From the IMG/VR virus record IMGVR_UViG_3300007734_000642, positions 1 to 36,910 of that record: DNA of 36,910 nt. One strand, given 5' to 3'. The position numbers and the translations under genes are program-made. The notes below the pieces were generated by a model. It made no database searches and was not told where the DNA came from. It saw only the letters and a list, made by a program, of their open reading frames with translations. Positions 24,201-31,995 of this stretch are shown here, piece after piece (within the stretch, counting starts at the first letter, position 1; each line of letters begins with the position of its first letter). Source of the DNA: a virus.

Positions 24201-27200
24201 TCTACGACACCCAAACCCAAGCAGAAAGGAAAGCAGATGCCACTCAAGCAAGGCTACAGCCAGAAGTCCGTCAGCAGCAATATCCGGCGCGAGATGAAGT
24301 CCGGCAAACCGCAGAAGCAGGCCGTGGCGATAGCGCTCTCGGTCGCACGCAAGGCCGAGAAGAAGGCCGGCAAGAACTCGGGGCGGTTCGACAAGAGGGG
24401 GATGTAAGGTTCATGCCGGCTGAAGAGGACGCACGCAGAAAACAGGTTGCAGAATCTTTGCCACGACGTGCATCCTTCGAGGCTCAGGGAGTTACAAGAG
24501 ATGAAGGCGGCAACATATTCTTCAAAGGCAAAGAACCGAAAGACTGGACTCCAACGGAGTTTGAGGAATACGGCAAAGCATTCGGCGTCCCAAACCTTGG
24601 CCCTCTTTCAGACATCGCAAACATCCCCTCGGACGTGGCTGGAAATCCTGCGAGAATACCCGGCGGCCTTGAGGGCAAGTTCACGTACTACGACCTCCTC
24701 TGGCTTAAAGCCAACCCAGTCGACGTAGCAAACCTTCCTGAGACGACGCACGCCAAGCTGACGGCAAAGCTGGCGTCAACCATGGCCCCGACACCCGGGG
24801 AGAAGGTCTCAAGTTTCAACTCAATTGTGTTTGGTATGCTCTCACCAAACGCACCGCTGCTGCCCAATGAAATGGGGCAGTCCAGACTCCGATTCGGTTC
24901 GATGGAAGATGTGCGCAAGTTTGCAGATCTATACCCAGAGAACCCGACCAAAGAAAATCTGAAGGAGCTGAACCAACGACTGAAAAAAGAGCTAGGGTTC
25001 ATCTCCGCAGGCAAGGGAGGCCTTGGTATTGCGATCACCGCAGACATCTCGAACATCGTAAATGCCGCTCGGTTGTTTACCAAGAACCCAGACTTCTTCG
25101 TCAAGAAGGCCAACGAATCTTGGGCAGACTTCGTCGACAAGCTGACAACTCAAGTCAAAGGGTTTGGCACCAAGACAGGCTCGTTTGGATCTGTGTGGCA
25201 AGATCCGCTTAAGGCATCCATCTCGGCTATGGACCGCCACATGGCCCGAATCTTTGGTCAGGAGTTGCTGGGTAACCCAGAGTTGCGCAAGCGGTTTGAA
25301 GGCATTGTTGTCGACCGTTTCAACTCAATGCTCAAGAAGTCCAAGGAAGCCACGTCGGCATTCAATCGCCGCCTGAAAAATGCCGAGGAAAAAGGAAAGC
25401 GGATTGTCGAGCTGAACAAAAACGATGAGCAAACGCTGAAGAAGCTAAAGGCCAAAAACGATAAACGCATCAAGAGCATCAAGGCCGAAATGGCATCCAC
25501 CTTGGATTCGCTACCAGACCCAACGGCAACTCGGGCGAAAACCATTGATGATGTCCTAGGTCAGGCACAGATCTACGGTGCCGACCGTGTTCAAAAGTTT
25601 GTCAACGAGGCCGTGTTTGCTGCCATGGGAAGTCGCAAGGCAACGCTTCTTGCGAAGAAGGGTGGGATCAACCCGAATGCCCCAGAATACATCAAATCGG
25701 TCGATTGGGTGGAAACACCCAAGGACTTCCAGGTGATGTCGGATTCTTACCGTTCAGCACTTGAGATCAACGAGCGCCGGGCGAACGAACTTGGTGTTGC
25801 TGTCTTCCCGGCTCAATGGACCCTGTGGGATCGCATTCGGGGACGTGTTGAACCGCATGAGGTGATGTTCCCTGGTCTTGAAAAACTACCGGCCTTGAAT
25901 GACCGCCAGTTGGGTGAAGCACAAAAAGCCAACAAGGCAGCCGGGTATGGAACCACGCCTGAAGCAGGCGAGAAATGGAAGAGAAGGCAAATTGACTCAC
26001 CTTCTCGTCTAGCGTATTTCATGCCTGCCGGAGGAGAAAAACTTTATGAACAAACCGCAGAACAAACAGGAAGACGTGGAGACCGAGGAGAAGGACGGTA
26101 TACGTCTGGGAACCTTGCGCCGCTTGCAGGCGCTCCACAGGTCAAAGGCGCTAGTGGACCAGACCAGAGCCTGGTTGGCGTCGCAGAGCAGTACGCCAAG
26201 GACAACGGAATCAATCTCCGTCGCCAATCAGAATACGTTGAGGTAGACGAGGACCGCGCCCGCAGGATTGCTCAGGCCTACGATGAGATGCCTCATGCAC
26301 CGCAAGATCCTGCGGTGCGCGAGGCCTACCAGGACCTGATCCGTCAAACCACGGATCAGTATCGATCGCTTGATTCAGCGGGATACAAGTTCTGGTTCAT
26401 TGATATCAATTCGGATGCGGGGCAGCAGTACGCATCATCTCCGTTCAACGCCATGCGCGACCTCCGCGCAAACAAGTCGATGGGCGTTTTCCCTACAGAC
26501 TCTGGATTTGGAACCAAGGAAGACTTCAATCCAGATGCCAACCCAATGCTTGCCGATACTGGTTTGCGTTGGCCGTTCGGTGGACCCAACGGTGAATTGA
26601 GAACCGTTTATGCCAACGACCTATTCCGCGCCGTGCACGACGCTTTCGGTCATGGCCTGGAGGGATCAGGCTTCCGAGCTCAGGGCGAGGAGAACGCCTG
26701 GCAGGCGCACATCCGCCTCTTTACTGGGCCTGCTCGTGGTGCCATTACCACCGAAACTCGTGGTCAAAACAGTTGGTTGAACTACGGCCCCTACGGCGAG
26801 CGAAACCGCACCGCTAAGACAGAGGACACCGTATTCGCCGATCAGAAAACCGGGCTTATGCCCGAATGGACTTGGACCGAGGGACTTGCCGCGGATGAGA
26901 CTGCCCCGTCCCAGGGCGAAGTAGGCGTTCAGCGGTATATGCCCGCCGGCGACATGGCGACAGGCCGTAGCGTCAAGGACCACCGCGAGGCCATGGACTT
27001 GTTTGAGAAGGGCTACCGGCTCTACGGCGCTCTGTACGACGGCATGGAAGACCCTGTCCGCCTGAAGAAGGCTACCGAGATCGAGCGGTTTGATCCGGAG
27101 AACCTGTGGGCCGTTCCTCCTAGGCGCGTGGCTGCGGCAATCGCCATCCGCAACATGCCGGCGGACATGATGCCCCAGCCCGACTCCTCCATGCCCGGTG

Positions 27201-27346
27201 CCTACACCTTCACCGGTGGCTACCGTGCGCTCCCGGGCAAGACAAAGGGATCCTTCCGCCTCTACGGCCCTGCAGGCAGCCTGATCGGCATTGCCAGCAG
27301 CCTTGACGAAGCCCAACGCATCCTTCGACGTAAGGCCAAGCAATGA
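21248..27346 (+). CDS. Giant modular virion protein with zincin-type domain
   Basis: This is a 2032-residue protein of the polyvalent/internal virion type. A helical start is followed by Ala/Gly-rich, partly membrane-like stretches (about 140-390). A metallopeptidase-type HELFH lies at 496-500, with Glu581 or Glu585 (ELAAEHF) as possible third zinc ligand. A conserved [10 protein letters not shown] region (about 1310-1340, DUF7178-like) and an HDAFGH motif (1797-1802) with a following ENAWQAH and TETRGQNSW follow. Four aromatic-Met-Pro-Ala motifs (Met948, 1056, 1592, 1898) sit between modules, and a GYR..LYGP..LIGI unit occurs near 960-985 and again at the C-terminus (LYGP 975 and 2005). It is probably ejected with DNA. 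Residues about 997-1053 overlap a small gene in another frame. Confidence 0.8.
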   Translation: MPYQVQVGAQVVEFPDSVSQNEAQRILADQFPATGEDIAGAMQDPAFTPTQADYLKYEEYSKNKQTDWINTAAQAADAAIGMISGAVSQGAQGAAANPLNYLEGFAQGTRQLYGLAAQSQDPSSPLFKFKDLVAGTGTPESRYQQFLEARDFANTTARLERGEEGIVVPPEYTNPEYVQGVSMILDPTLFVPGVGEILGTGKLATRAVGKGTQLAGRAIAGAARPLERVAGAAERMTAEALGMAPEALRNTAATAGIAGALGIAPEAAAFAAIPAGIRTAREAGEALARAGENLMTQPSRIGPLEAIGAAPGANLRQRMLGVVGQYGGDAALDASLRGLAGGIEGGAIGAGLGYLSGGEEGAAAGLGSGAVQGAAGALGGRAFDKLTGKAAKEARAGDLGRFIDAQQDPTTKELFQRVRDTHGVDAASALMDLQGLVRGKFGDVDILYRSNAQMAEKFGNNIRGVQFEQAERPTIFINADIIGKGTGDGPLYTLGHELFHALEKTTQLNGGATEIKDALVGRWVQEGDITRKLAEGAFNDAEIEARFNEYRDKLAAGSAERADQLAQYDTIDKKAGYVASELAAEHFAGLLAGQKPDALLKGFTGVTRQLLDAALTQNASRALADAAATIERTFGVKPTDSVLFPDLKQASPQVNAMLRDLLRARRKLDERITMENEGPGKVLKPQDVSNPIAAKQLVDLGVAEKMPDGSVRNLSDEEIRVREEKDTTALRTILEGVPGARVVDGEIQGRFSPQQLSAIEQSQAVSSRMKDKIRAVNAAMDAGNSIFLNYGAATRRVKNRLTGKFTSKYNSGIRLSQREVLPYSFYLSKADNPVIKAIDISKIRGALDKLTAPDGGVAAGLWDNVDGFMSDLAAYFTNLDAGEGARRSAEIFGLEKAKFLGDFVNEQEKGGRKFVRDFRLDRIGSTAPMDFRARISEDAIQKSKMRWMPAETVGDKSVINSEEGYRIISGAKHKLYGPDGKLIGIYDTQTQAERKADATQARLQPEVRQQQYPARDEVRQTAEAGRGDSALGRTQGREEGRQELGAVRQEGDVRFMPAEEDARRKQVAESLPRRASFEAQGVTRDEGGNIFFKGKEPKDWTPTEFEEYGKAFGVPNLGPLSDIANIPSDVAGNPARIPGGLEGKFTYYDLLWLKANPVDVANLPETTHAKLTAKLASTMAPTPGEKVSSFNSIVFGMLSPNAPLLPNEMGQSRLRFGSMEDVRKFADLYPENPTKENLKELNQRLKKELGFISAGKGGLGIAITADISNIVNAARLFTKNPDFFVKKANESWADFVDKLTTQVKGFGTKTGSFGSVWQDPLKASISAMDRHMARIFGQELLGNPELRKRFEGIVVDRFNSMLKKSKEATSAFNRRLKNAEEKGKRIVELNKNDEQTLKKLKAKNDKRIKSIKAEMASTLDSLPDPTATRAKTIDDVLGQAQIYGADRVQKFVNEAVFAAMGSRKATLLAKKGGINPNAPEYIKSVDWVETPKDFQVMSDSYRSALEINERRANELGVAVFPAQWTLWDRIRGRVEPHEVMFPGLEKLPALNDRQLGEAQKANKAAGYGTTPEAGEKWKRRQIDSPSRLAYFMPAGGEKLYEQTAEQTGRRGDRGEGRYTSGNLAPLAGAPQVKGASGPDQSLVGVAEQYAKDNGINLRRQSEYVEVDEDRARRIAQAYDEMPHAPQDPAVREAYQDLIRQTTDQYRSLDSAGYKFWFIDINSDAGQQYASSPFNAMRDLRANKSMGVFPTDSGFGTKEDFNPDANPMLADTGLRWPFGGPNGELRTVYANDLFRAVHDAFGHGLEGSGFRAQGEENAWQAHIRLFTGPARGAITTETRGQNSWLNYGPYGERNRTAKTEDTVFADQKTGLMPEWTWTEGLAADETAPSQGEVGVQRYMPAGDMATGRSVKDHREAMDLFEKGYRLYGALYDGMEDPVRLKKATEIERFDPENLWAVPPRRVAAAIAIRNMPADMMPQPDSSMPGAYTFTGGYRALPGKTKGSFRLYGPAGSLIGIASSLDEAQRILRRKAKQ
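24237..24407 (+). CDS. Small phage protein overprinted inside the giant virion gene
   Basis: This is a 56-residue basic protein read in the +1 frame relative to the giant gene. It begins [20 protein letters not shown] and continues with [21 protein letters not shown]. This is the signature of a small protein widespread in tailed phages (DUF6496-like), so it is not a chance frame. AAGGAAAG lies 5-12 nt before the ATG, one of the better Shine-Dalgarno sites in the window. In the giant frame the same stretch reads as low-complexity Arg, Glu and Gln, as expected of a shadow. Function is unknown. Confidence 0.75.
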   Translation: MPLKQGYSQKSVSSNIRREMKSGKPQKQAVAIALSVARKAEKKAGKNSGRFDKRGM

Positions 27347-27870
27347 GCTACGATTCACAGACCAGCACCAGCCTGATCAACAAGCTCCGGAAGGACGTCG
27401 ACGCCTTGGTGCTGCGTATTGCTACGCTGCAGGACCAGAAGGCTACCGGTGTGGACGGCGGCGCATCGGTGGCGAACACTTGGACTACCCGGGCGCTTAA
27501 TGCAATTCACAGCGACCCATACGGCATCATCACGAGCCTTTCCAACAACCTGTTCACGGTTGAGGCAGGCGAGTACCAAATCCGCGTCATCAGCCCGTTC
27601 CACAGCACCACGGGCACGCGCACGCGCATCTGGGACGTCACCAACAACGTGCTGGTCGGCTATTCGGTCAGCACCTACGTCTACAACCAGACCAACGTCT
27701 ACCTCTACCAGACCGAGCGCATCCAGCCGCACAAGACCACCACATACCGACTCGACTACTACACCCAGCAGGCGAAAAGTCCGGATGGGCTTGGCGTTGC
27801 GACCAATACCGGCGACATTGAAATCTACACCATCCTGGATGTGGTCGACCTCCACATCGCCCATCGGTAA
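27343..27870 (+). CDS. C1q-like virion appendage protein
   Basis: This is a 175-residue protein. A short coiled-coil start (INKLRKDVDALVLRIATLQ, about 13-31) could trimerise it. The rest has the order WTTRALN, a DPYGI turn, FTVEAGEYQIRVISPF and RTRIWDVTNN, and is beta-rich, like the C1q/TNF-type heads found in phage appendages. Such heads often bind ligands or cap fibres. It starts by a 4-nt overlap on the giant gene. Confidence 0.68.
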   Translation: MSYDSQTSTSLINKLRKDVDALVLRIATLQDQKATGVDGGASVANTWTTRALNAIHSDPYGIITSLSNNLFTVEAGEYQIRVISPFHSTTGTRTRIWDVTNNVLVGYSVSTYVYNQTNVYLYQTERIQPHKTTTYRLDYYTQQAKSPDGLGVATNTGDIEIYTILDVVDLHIAHR

Positions 27871-27876
27871 ATCTGC

Positions 27877-28137
27877 ATGAAACATACCTTCCCGTGCGTC
27901 GAGTCTATGCGACGTGTTCCGCTCTCTGGTGGCCGTGTGGTGCGCGTCTGGCGCGACCGTACCAAGGAAAACCTGTCAGCCTCCTACGACGACGCCGACA
28001 TCGTCTCCACCTGCATCGCGCAGGCGAACAACGACACGCAGCTCTTGGCAGCACTGGCCAAACTGAAGGGCGTCAATGCGGTCGAGCTGGTCGACGCAAG
28101 CGGCCAGGGCACGGTGGTCTACACGAGCTGGCCATGA
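27877..28137 (+). CDS. Small hypothetical protein
   Basis: This is an 86-residue protein starting 6 nt after the preceding stop. I do not recognise a family. It contains RVVRVWRDRTKENLSASYDDADIV and a C-terminal VYTSWP. No membrane segment is seen. It overlaps the next small gene by 4 nt, so both are probably translated together. Its place at the end of the structural block suggests a late role, but nothing in the sequence shows this. Confidence 0.6.
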   Translation: MKHTFPCVESMRRVPLSGGRVVRVWRDRTKENLSASYDDADIVSTCIAQANNDTQLLAALAKLKGVNAVELVDASGQGTVVYTSWP

Positions 28138-28307
28138 AGTATTCCTGCCGTACCAAGCCGAGTCTCGTGGTTGAGGTTGTCGCAGAGAGCGCCGAGTTGC
28201 GCCTGGGCGAGATCCGGTGGCCCGTGGTGGTCTACCGCCGCATCGACAACGGCACCATCTACGTGCGACCGCGGGCCGAGTTCGACGCCAAGTTCGTTGC
28301 GGAGTGA
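28134..28307 (+). CDS. Small conserved phage protein
   Basis: This is a 57-residue protein starting with a 4-nt ATGA overlap. The C-terminal half (VVVYRRIDNGTIYVRPRAEFDAKF) resembles short phage proteins with a Tyr-Arg, Asp/Asn-Gly, aromatic-Val-Arg-Pro, Glu-Phe pattern, all of unknown function. It closes the structural block; a 132-nt gap follows. Confidence 0.65.
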   Translation: MKYSCRTKPSLVVEVVAESAELRLGEIRWPVVVYRRIDNGTIYVRPRAEFDAKFVAE

Positions 28308-28439
28308 CCACTGTTTGACCCGCATAAACATTGGGTTTTCTTCAAAATCTACAGAGAAGTGTAAAATCCTGTAGACGGTGAGTTAGGACTCATGGCAGAT
28401 TGACGTCAGTCGGTTCAATCAAGTCCAAAACAAAACACC
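28308..28439. promoter_or_regulatory. Gap with an operator-like dyad and weak promoter elements
   Basis: This 132-nt gap contains a perfect 7-bp inverted repeat, TCTACAG (28348-28354) and CTGTAGA (28369-28375). It flanks a TAAAAT (28362-28367) that could be a -10 element, though no good -35 stands at the right distance. An 8-bp palindrome TGACGTCA lies downstream near 28394-28401. A 5-bp GACCC/GGGTT hairpin precedes them. The gap separates structural genes from the small-gene cluster and may hold its promoter and operator. Confidence 0.4.
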
Positions 28440-28781
28440 ATGAGATTCACCACAGAGCAGGAACAAGAGCACTGCGAGTTTGAGGCTGGCGCTACCAGCG
28501 AGTTCCAGAACTGCTTCACCGAAGCACAGCAGGTTGCTTACGAGCTGGGCGCTAAGGAGAACGTCGCAATCAACAAGGCCAAGGCACTCGGCCTGTTTGT
28601 GGTTGTTCTTGAGATCCCGTACTTCTGCCGTTCGACTGATGCATTGGCCGGCTGCTACAACAGCTTCGTTTGCGCCTTCCCAAGCCGTGAGGCTGCTGAG
28701 GCAAAGATCCAGAAGCTCTACAGCAAGCTATCGGCATATGATTCTGGCGATTACAGCTACAGCGTGATCCAGCCTGCCTGA
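28440..28781 (+). CDS. Hypothetical protein opening the small-gene cluster
   Basis: This is a 113-residue acidic protein with five Cys residues (positions including EHCEF, NCFT, FCRS, GCYN and VCAF). I do not recognise it. It has two likely helices (about 18-50 and 83-98) and no membrane segment. The leader is A/C-rich (AAAACAAAACACC) without a Shine-Dalgarno site. It stands alone between two non-coding gaps, so it may be the first gene after a promoter in 28308-28439. Confidence 0.65.
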   Translation: MRFTTEQEQEHCEFEAGATSEFQNCFTEAQQVAYELGAKENVAINKAKALGLFVVVLEIPYFCRSTDALAGCYNSFVCAFPSREAAEAKIQKLYSKLSAYDSGDYSYSVIQPA

Positions 28782-28874
28782 TCTACGGCCTGGCGACCGT
28801 CATCGCCACATCCGGCTCGTGAGGAATACGGAGCACAGGGGCGCGACTGGCCAACGCGCACAACCGTCCAAACC

Positions 28875-29210
28875 ATGACCACCATTTCCAACCTCATCAG
28901 CGCTCTGATCATCGTCGAGTCCAGCGGGAACGACATGGCGATTGGCGACCAAGGCCGAGCCATTGGTTGCCTCCAGATCCACAAGGCAGTGGTGCTCGAC
29001 GTGAACAAGTTCACAGGCAGCCACTACCGGCATCAGGACATGACCAACAGGGCGCAAGCCCGTGCAGTGTGCGAGGCCTACTTGCGGCACTATGGCAAGG
29101 GCTGCACGACTGAGCAGCTCGCCCGTAAGTGGAATGGAGGCGGTCCTGCAGGTGATCGCAAATCTGCCACCGAGGCCTACTGGGCCAAGGTGAAGAAGCA
29201 TTTGAAATGA
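28875..29210 (+). CDS. Lysozyme/transglycosylase-like endolysin
   Basis: This is a 111-residue protein. It opens with LISALIIVESSGND, where Glu15 is in the place of the catalytic Glu of SLT/lysozyme-fold enzymes. GDQGRAIGCLQIHKAV follows, like the conserved Gly-x-x-Gln-Ile of this fold, and later RKWNGGGPAG and YWAKVKKHL. It should cleave the peptidoglycan glycan strand. It has no signal peptide, so release would need a holin, and the candidates are 16 kb away. The 93 nt before it carry no gene I trust. Its stop overlaps the next gene by 4 nt. Confidence 0.78.
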   Translation: MTTISNLISALIIVESSGNDMAIGDQGRAIGCLQIHKAVVLDVNKFTGSHYRHQDMTNRAQARAVCEAYLRHYGKGCTTEQLARKWNGGGPAGDRKSATEAYWAKVKKHLK

Positions 29211-29440
29211 AAACAAAACCGAAAATGACCTACGAGGAGCACGTTCAGTTTGGACGTATGCTCAAAGATATGCGCCTGATGCTTTTCAAGGTATGTGGTG
29301 AAGGAGGAAAGACATCATCGGCTGCTAGAGCAGCATGGTCCATGGAGAAGAAACTTGAGAAACTGCGAAACGAGTTTGATTCGGTGTTGTATCGAAATTA
29401 CCCGAATCAGGCAGATTCTGGTGTTTATTACGGAGAATGA
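29207..29440 (+). CDS. Small helical protein
   Basis: This is a 77-residue charged protein, helical from about 8 to 58 (YEEHVQFGRMLKDMRLMLF, AAWSMEKKLEKLRNEFDSVLY), possibly an antiparallel helical pair. I do not recognise a family. It starts with a 4-nt ATGA overlap on the endolysin gene with GAAGAAG just upstream, and its stop overlaps the next gene the same way. Confidence 0.65.
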   Translation: MKTKPKMTYEEHVQFGRMLKDMRLMLFKVCGEGGKTSSAARAAWSMEKKLEKLRNEFDSVLYRNYPNQADSGVYYGE

Positions 29441-29571
29441 AACCCAAAACCATAAACGTGACACCCACCACCCACAAGGCCCTGCGTGACTATTGCCTGC
29501 AGGCCGGCCTCAAACTGCAGGCCGTGGCCGACAAGGCCATTCAGGCCTGGCTGCGAAAGGCTGCGAAGTGA
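29437..29571 (+). CDS. Ribbon-helix-helix type small protein
   Basis: This is a 44-residue protein: a basic start and short strand (PKTINVTPTTHKALRD), then a helix, a turn (AGLKLQ), and a second helix (AVADKAIQAWLRK). This is the size and layout of Arc/ParD-type DNA-binding dimers. It lies in a chain of 4-nt overlaps, directly before the RuvC-like resolvase gene. It is probably a regulator, but no operator can be assigned. Confidence 0.62.
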   Translation: MKPKTINVTPTTHKALRDYCLQAGLKLQAVADKAIQAWLRKAAK

Positions 29572-30023
29572 AGCGGATCCTCGCTATTGATCCTGGCCTG
29601 AGCGGCGGCATTGCGCACTTCTCCGATGGGCGGGTGATCGTCGAGCCGATGCCGGCCACCGACGGAGATGTGCGGGAAGTGCTCATCAACTACCTGTCGC
29701 AGAGTGACGTGGTCTACATCGAAAAGGTCGGCGGGTACATTGGTGGAAAGGGCGCACCTGGCAGCGCGATGTTCAACTTTGGGCGAAACGTCGGTTTCCT
29801 GCACGGCCTCATCGCATCCATGCTTGTGCGCTGCGTCGAGGTGCCGCCTCAACGATGGCAGAAGACCATCGGTGCTGGGAACAGTAAGACGCACGGCACC
29901 AGGTGGAAGGCGCACCTCAAGGGCATAGCCCAGCAGCGTCAGCCGGGCATACTGATCACGCTCAAGACCTCGGACGCTGTGCTGATCCTTGAGCACGCCA
30001 TGATCGCGGAGGGCCTCAAGTGA
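29568..30023 (+). CDS. RuvC-like Holliday junction resolvase
   Basis: This is a 151-residue protein from GTG 29568. Asp8 in ILAIDPGLSGG and Glu52 in VVYIEK occupy the first two acidic positions of the RuvC/RNase H fold. Phage RuvC-like features follow: a GFLHG helix, VPPQRWQK, and a C-terminal TSDAVLILEHA with Asp136. It would resolve branched DNA before packaging. I chose the GTG because it overlaps the previous stop by 4 nt and the conserved strand starts at residue 4. An upstream in-frame extension is just the shadow of the previous gene. Confidence 0.82.
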   Translation: MKRILAIDPGLSGGIAHFSDGRVIVEPMPATDGDVREVLINYLSQSDVVYIEKVGGYIGGKGAPGSAMFNFGRNVGFLHGLIASMLVRCVEVPPQRWQKTIGAGNSKTHGTRWKAHLKGIAQQRQPGILITLKTSDAVLILEHAMIAEGLK

Positions 30024-30256
30024 GACCGGACATGAGTAAGGCCGTGGCCGCTGGCTGGGTGACGTACCCAGAGCAGGCCGAAGTAAAACAGCGTGTAATG
30101 TCTCGCAACCTAGCGCAGGCCGTCGAGGCATTTGACAGCGGTCTGGCTTGGCGGATGTGGGACAACGGGGCAACACGGGATCAGATCGCACGGGCTGTAG
30201 GCTGCAGCCGGCGCGGTGTGCAGGCTGTGATTGAGTATAAGAGGAACAACCGATGA
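30020..30256 (+). CDS. Small HTH protein, relative of the one at 1599
   Basis: This is a 78-residue protein from GTG 30020 (4-nt overlap), or ATG 30032. It has a GWVTYP motif near the start and a clear HTH (GATRDQIARAVGCSRRGVQAVI). The same order, GWLSYP then HTH, appears in the protein at 1599, so the two may share ancestry and perhaps site type. DNA binding is likely; the target is unknown. Confidence 0.68.
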   Translation: MRPDMSKAVAAGWVTYPEQAEVKQRVMSRNLAQAVEAFDSGLAWRMWDNGATRDQIARAVGCSRRGVQAVIEYKRNNR

Positions 30257-30600
30257 CACGCGAACAAACAATCGAAGCAATCAAAGTAATGCAGGGTTTT
30301 GTGGATGGGAAGGAAGTGGAACATCGGTATAACGGAAAGTGGGTAAAGATTTATGTACCGAGGTGGGACTGGGATGACACAGAATACCGCATCAAACCCA
30401 CCGCAAAGCTCCGACCGTGGACTGCGGATGAGGTTCCGCTGGGAGCGTGGATACGGTACAAAAAAGCTCCGTATGATCGGCATCTTCTTGGATGGGTATC
30501 CGGACAAGCTGACAGAGAACTATGGCTGGATGAGCGAGAGTACAGCACCGACGGTGGTAAAACGTGGTCTGCCTGTGGGGTGGTGGAGGAGGCGAAATGA
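30253..30600 (+). CDS. Conserved hypothetical phage protein with EYRIKP motif
   Basis: This is a 115-residue protein. A helical start (IEAIKVMQGFVDG) is followed by NGKWVKI, a Trp-rich strand and EYRIKP. Then comes LRPWTADEVPLGAWIRYK and a strand-rich end with EYSTDGGKTW. This EYRIKP plus PWT-x-x-EVP arrangement is common in phage hypothetical proteins; no biochemical role is known to me. AAGAGGA lies a good distance before the ATG. It overlaps both neighbours by 4 nt. Confidence 0.72.
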   Translation: MTREQTIEAIKVMQGFVDGKEVEHRYNGKWVKIYVPRWDWDDTEYRIKPTAKLRPWTADEVPLGAWIRYKKAPYDRHLLGWVSGQADRELWLDEREYSTDGGKTWSACGVVEEAK

Positions 30601-30788
30601 ACCAACAAACTGACGACATCTATTGGTACGAAAAGAAGATTCCTGAAAACGTCTCACTCCGCGACTACTTCGCAGCGGCTATCATGCAGGGACTGATGGC
30701 GAGCCAATGCGAGGTTGGGGTTCCGTATCCGATCTACGCCTATGCAATAGCCGATGCCATGCTCAAAGCGAGGGAGGTGAAGCCGTGA
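30597..30788 (+). CDS. Small hypothetical protein
   Basis: This is a 63-residue protein, mostly helical after residue 18 (LRDYFAAAIMQGLMAS, YPIYAYAIADAMLKAREV). Similar short proteins occur in phage early regions, with unknown function. GGAGGAGG precedes the ATG at good spacing, so this start is preferred over an upstream in-frame ATG at 30564. It overlaps both neighbours by 4 nt. Confidence 0.7.
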   Translation: MNQQTDDIYWYEKKIPENVSLRDYFAAAIMQGLMASQCEVGVPYPIYAYAIADAMLKAREVKP

Positions 30789-30967
30789 AATCAGACGACG
30801 CAATGCCATACTTCCTGTGCATCCTGCTTGGAATAATCATCGGAGGATTATTCGGAGGAGGCACCGGAGTAAGTCACATGAAACATGAAGCCGTGCGAGA
30901 GGGCCATGCCGAGTGGGTGGCCGACGCGAGCGGTAAACCTCAGTTCAAATGGAAGGAGTGCAAATGA
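30785..30967 (+). CDS. Small single-pass membrane protein
   Basis: This is a 60-residue protein from GTG 30785 with GGGAGG upstream. One membrane helix (about 9-27, YFLCILLGIIIGGLFGG) is followed by a soluble tail with AVREGHAEWVADASGKPQFKWK. The tail pattern is frequent in small phage proteins with an N-terminal membrane helix, whose role is unknown. An accessory lysis role is conceivable but not supported by motifs. Confidence 0.7.
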   Translation: MKSDDAMPYFLCILLGIIIGGLFGGGTGVSHMKHEAVREGHAEWVADASGKPQFKWKECK

Positions 30968-31332
30968 GCGAACCAAGCTACTTTTCAACCAACAGCCACC
31001 CGATATCCAACCCAACGACGCAGATCATGCGGGTCGATCTGGATGGTGGATTCACGGTCAATGAATCCATACCCGCTACTGATGCAGCCAAAGAAGTGCT
31101 TCGGATTATGAAGGAGCAATGGTTTGCCGGCCCACAGGCCACAAAGATCCGAGAGCTTCAATCCGATGTGAACGAGCTGAAGGAGCTGGTCGAGTACCTG
31201 CAAGATCGGATCAAGCTACTCAAGAGTACTGGTGACGAGCTGCTTGAGTGGCTGAAGGACGGTACCATTTCCGACTCAAACTATCGGCTGCTGGCCAATG
31301 CATGGCAGCGAGCAAAGGAGAACAAGCCGTGA
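30964..31332 (+). CDS. Coiled-coil hypothetical protein
   Basis: This is a 122-residue protein from ATG 30964, placed by GGAAGGAG at ideal spacing. The central part (about 44-95) is a long charged helix with hydrophobic heptads (IRELQSDVNELKELVEYL), so a coiled coil is likely. No family is recognised. It overlaps its neighbours by 4 nt. Confidence 0.68.
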   Translation: MSEPSYFSTNSHPISNPTTQIMRVDLDGGFTVNESIPATDAAKEVLRIMKEQWFAGPQATKIRELQSDVNELKELVEYLQDRIKLLKSTGDELLEWLKDGTISDSNYRLLANAWQRAKENKP

Positions 31333-31565
31333 GCCGCGAGCATATACCATACATGAGCGACGAGCAGTTCAACCGAGTCGCATTTATCTACAGCAGCAAA
31401 GAGGACGGCATACGAGTTGTTGGACTGCTGGAGGCAAAGAACTACGAGGACAAGACCAAGTATCAGCACCTTGCAACGCTCGATTCGTTCCGATGGATTG
31501 AGTGCTTGCTGAGGAGAACTCCGAGAGAACGGAACAGGCAGATTAAGGGGATATTGGAGCCATGA
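31329..31565 (+). CDS. Small hypothetical protein
   Basis: This is a 78-residue protein from GTG 31329, preceded by AAAGGAG. It is mixed helix and strand, with an Arg-rich C-terminal part (CLLRRTPRERNRQIKG). No family is recognised. The 4-nt overlaps on both sides and the good ribosome site support it as real. Confidence 0.65.
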   Translation: MSREHIPYMSDEQFNRVAFIYSSKEDGIRVVGLLEAKNYEDKTKYQHLATLDSFRWIECLLRRTPRERNRQIKGILEP

Positions 31566-31807
31566 AAACACCCACACCAATGGTCGACGCCGTTGCCTTT
31601 AAAATCAATCGGGACGTGGTGGTCGACATCTACCCGGCCAACGAGGTTGTCCCGGCGCAGTTTGCCCGCGGGCTGGAGGCCGGGCTGGCCGAGGCGCTAC
31701 GGCAGATTGAGGAGTTGCGGGCGCAAAAGCTCCAGGCACTGCAGCAGCAGCGGGAGATCCTGGATACCTGCATCCAATTGGTCGAAGGCCTGAAGTTTCG
31801 AGCATGA
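31562..31807 (+). CDS. Small helical hypothetical protein
   Basis: This is an 81-residue protein. The N-terminal third has strands (VAFKINRDVVVDI), and the rest is one long Gln/Leu/Glu-rich helix (about 32-75) that may form a coiled coil. GGGGATATTGGAG precedes the ATG. Function is unknown. It overlaps both neighbours by 4 nt. Confidence 0.65.
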   Translation: MKTPTPMVDAVAFKINRDVVVDIYPANEVVPAQFARGLEAGLAEALRQIEELRAQKLQALQQQREILDTCIQLVEGLKFRA

Positions 31808-31995
31808 GCACCAGACTGCATGAGCTGCCGGTCGATCACCGGCTCAGGAACATCGCCATCAAGGATCTGGATGTGCGCATTAAGTGCCGGCATACCGGTA
31901 GCACCCGGGATCCGAGGACGTGGAAGATCAAGGCCGATACCTACAACAGGCTGAACGATAGCTGGCGGAACAACTTCGATTTTATCGTGCAATGA
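31804..31995 (+). CDS. Small basic hypothetical protein
   Basis: This is a 63-residue basic protein with an IKDLDVRIKCRHTGSTRDP centre, and with WKIKADTYNRLNDSW. It could bind nucleic acid because of its charge, but no motif proves this. It overlaps both neighbours by 4 nt. Confidence 0.6.
   Translation: MSTRLHELPVDHRLRNIAIKDLDVRIKCRHTGSTRDPRTWKIKADTYNRLNDSWRNNFDFIVQ

Noticed and set aside
28375-28432. tRNA-like piece with GGTTCAATC
   Set aside because: The bases on both sides of the loop do not pair as a T stem, and no acceptor or D stem can be built upstream.
28819-28878. 19-codon GTG frame ending in the endolysin ATGA
   Set aside because: Too short, no ribosome site, no recognisable product; possibly a leader peptide but not supported.
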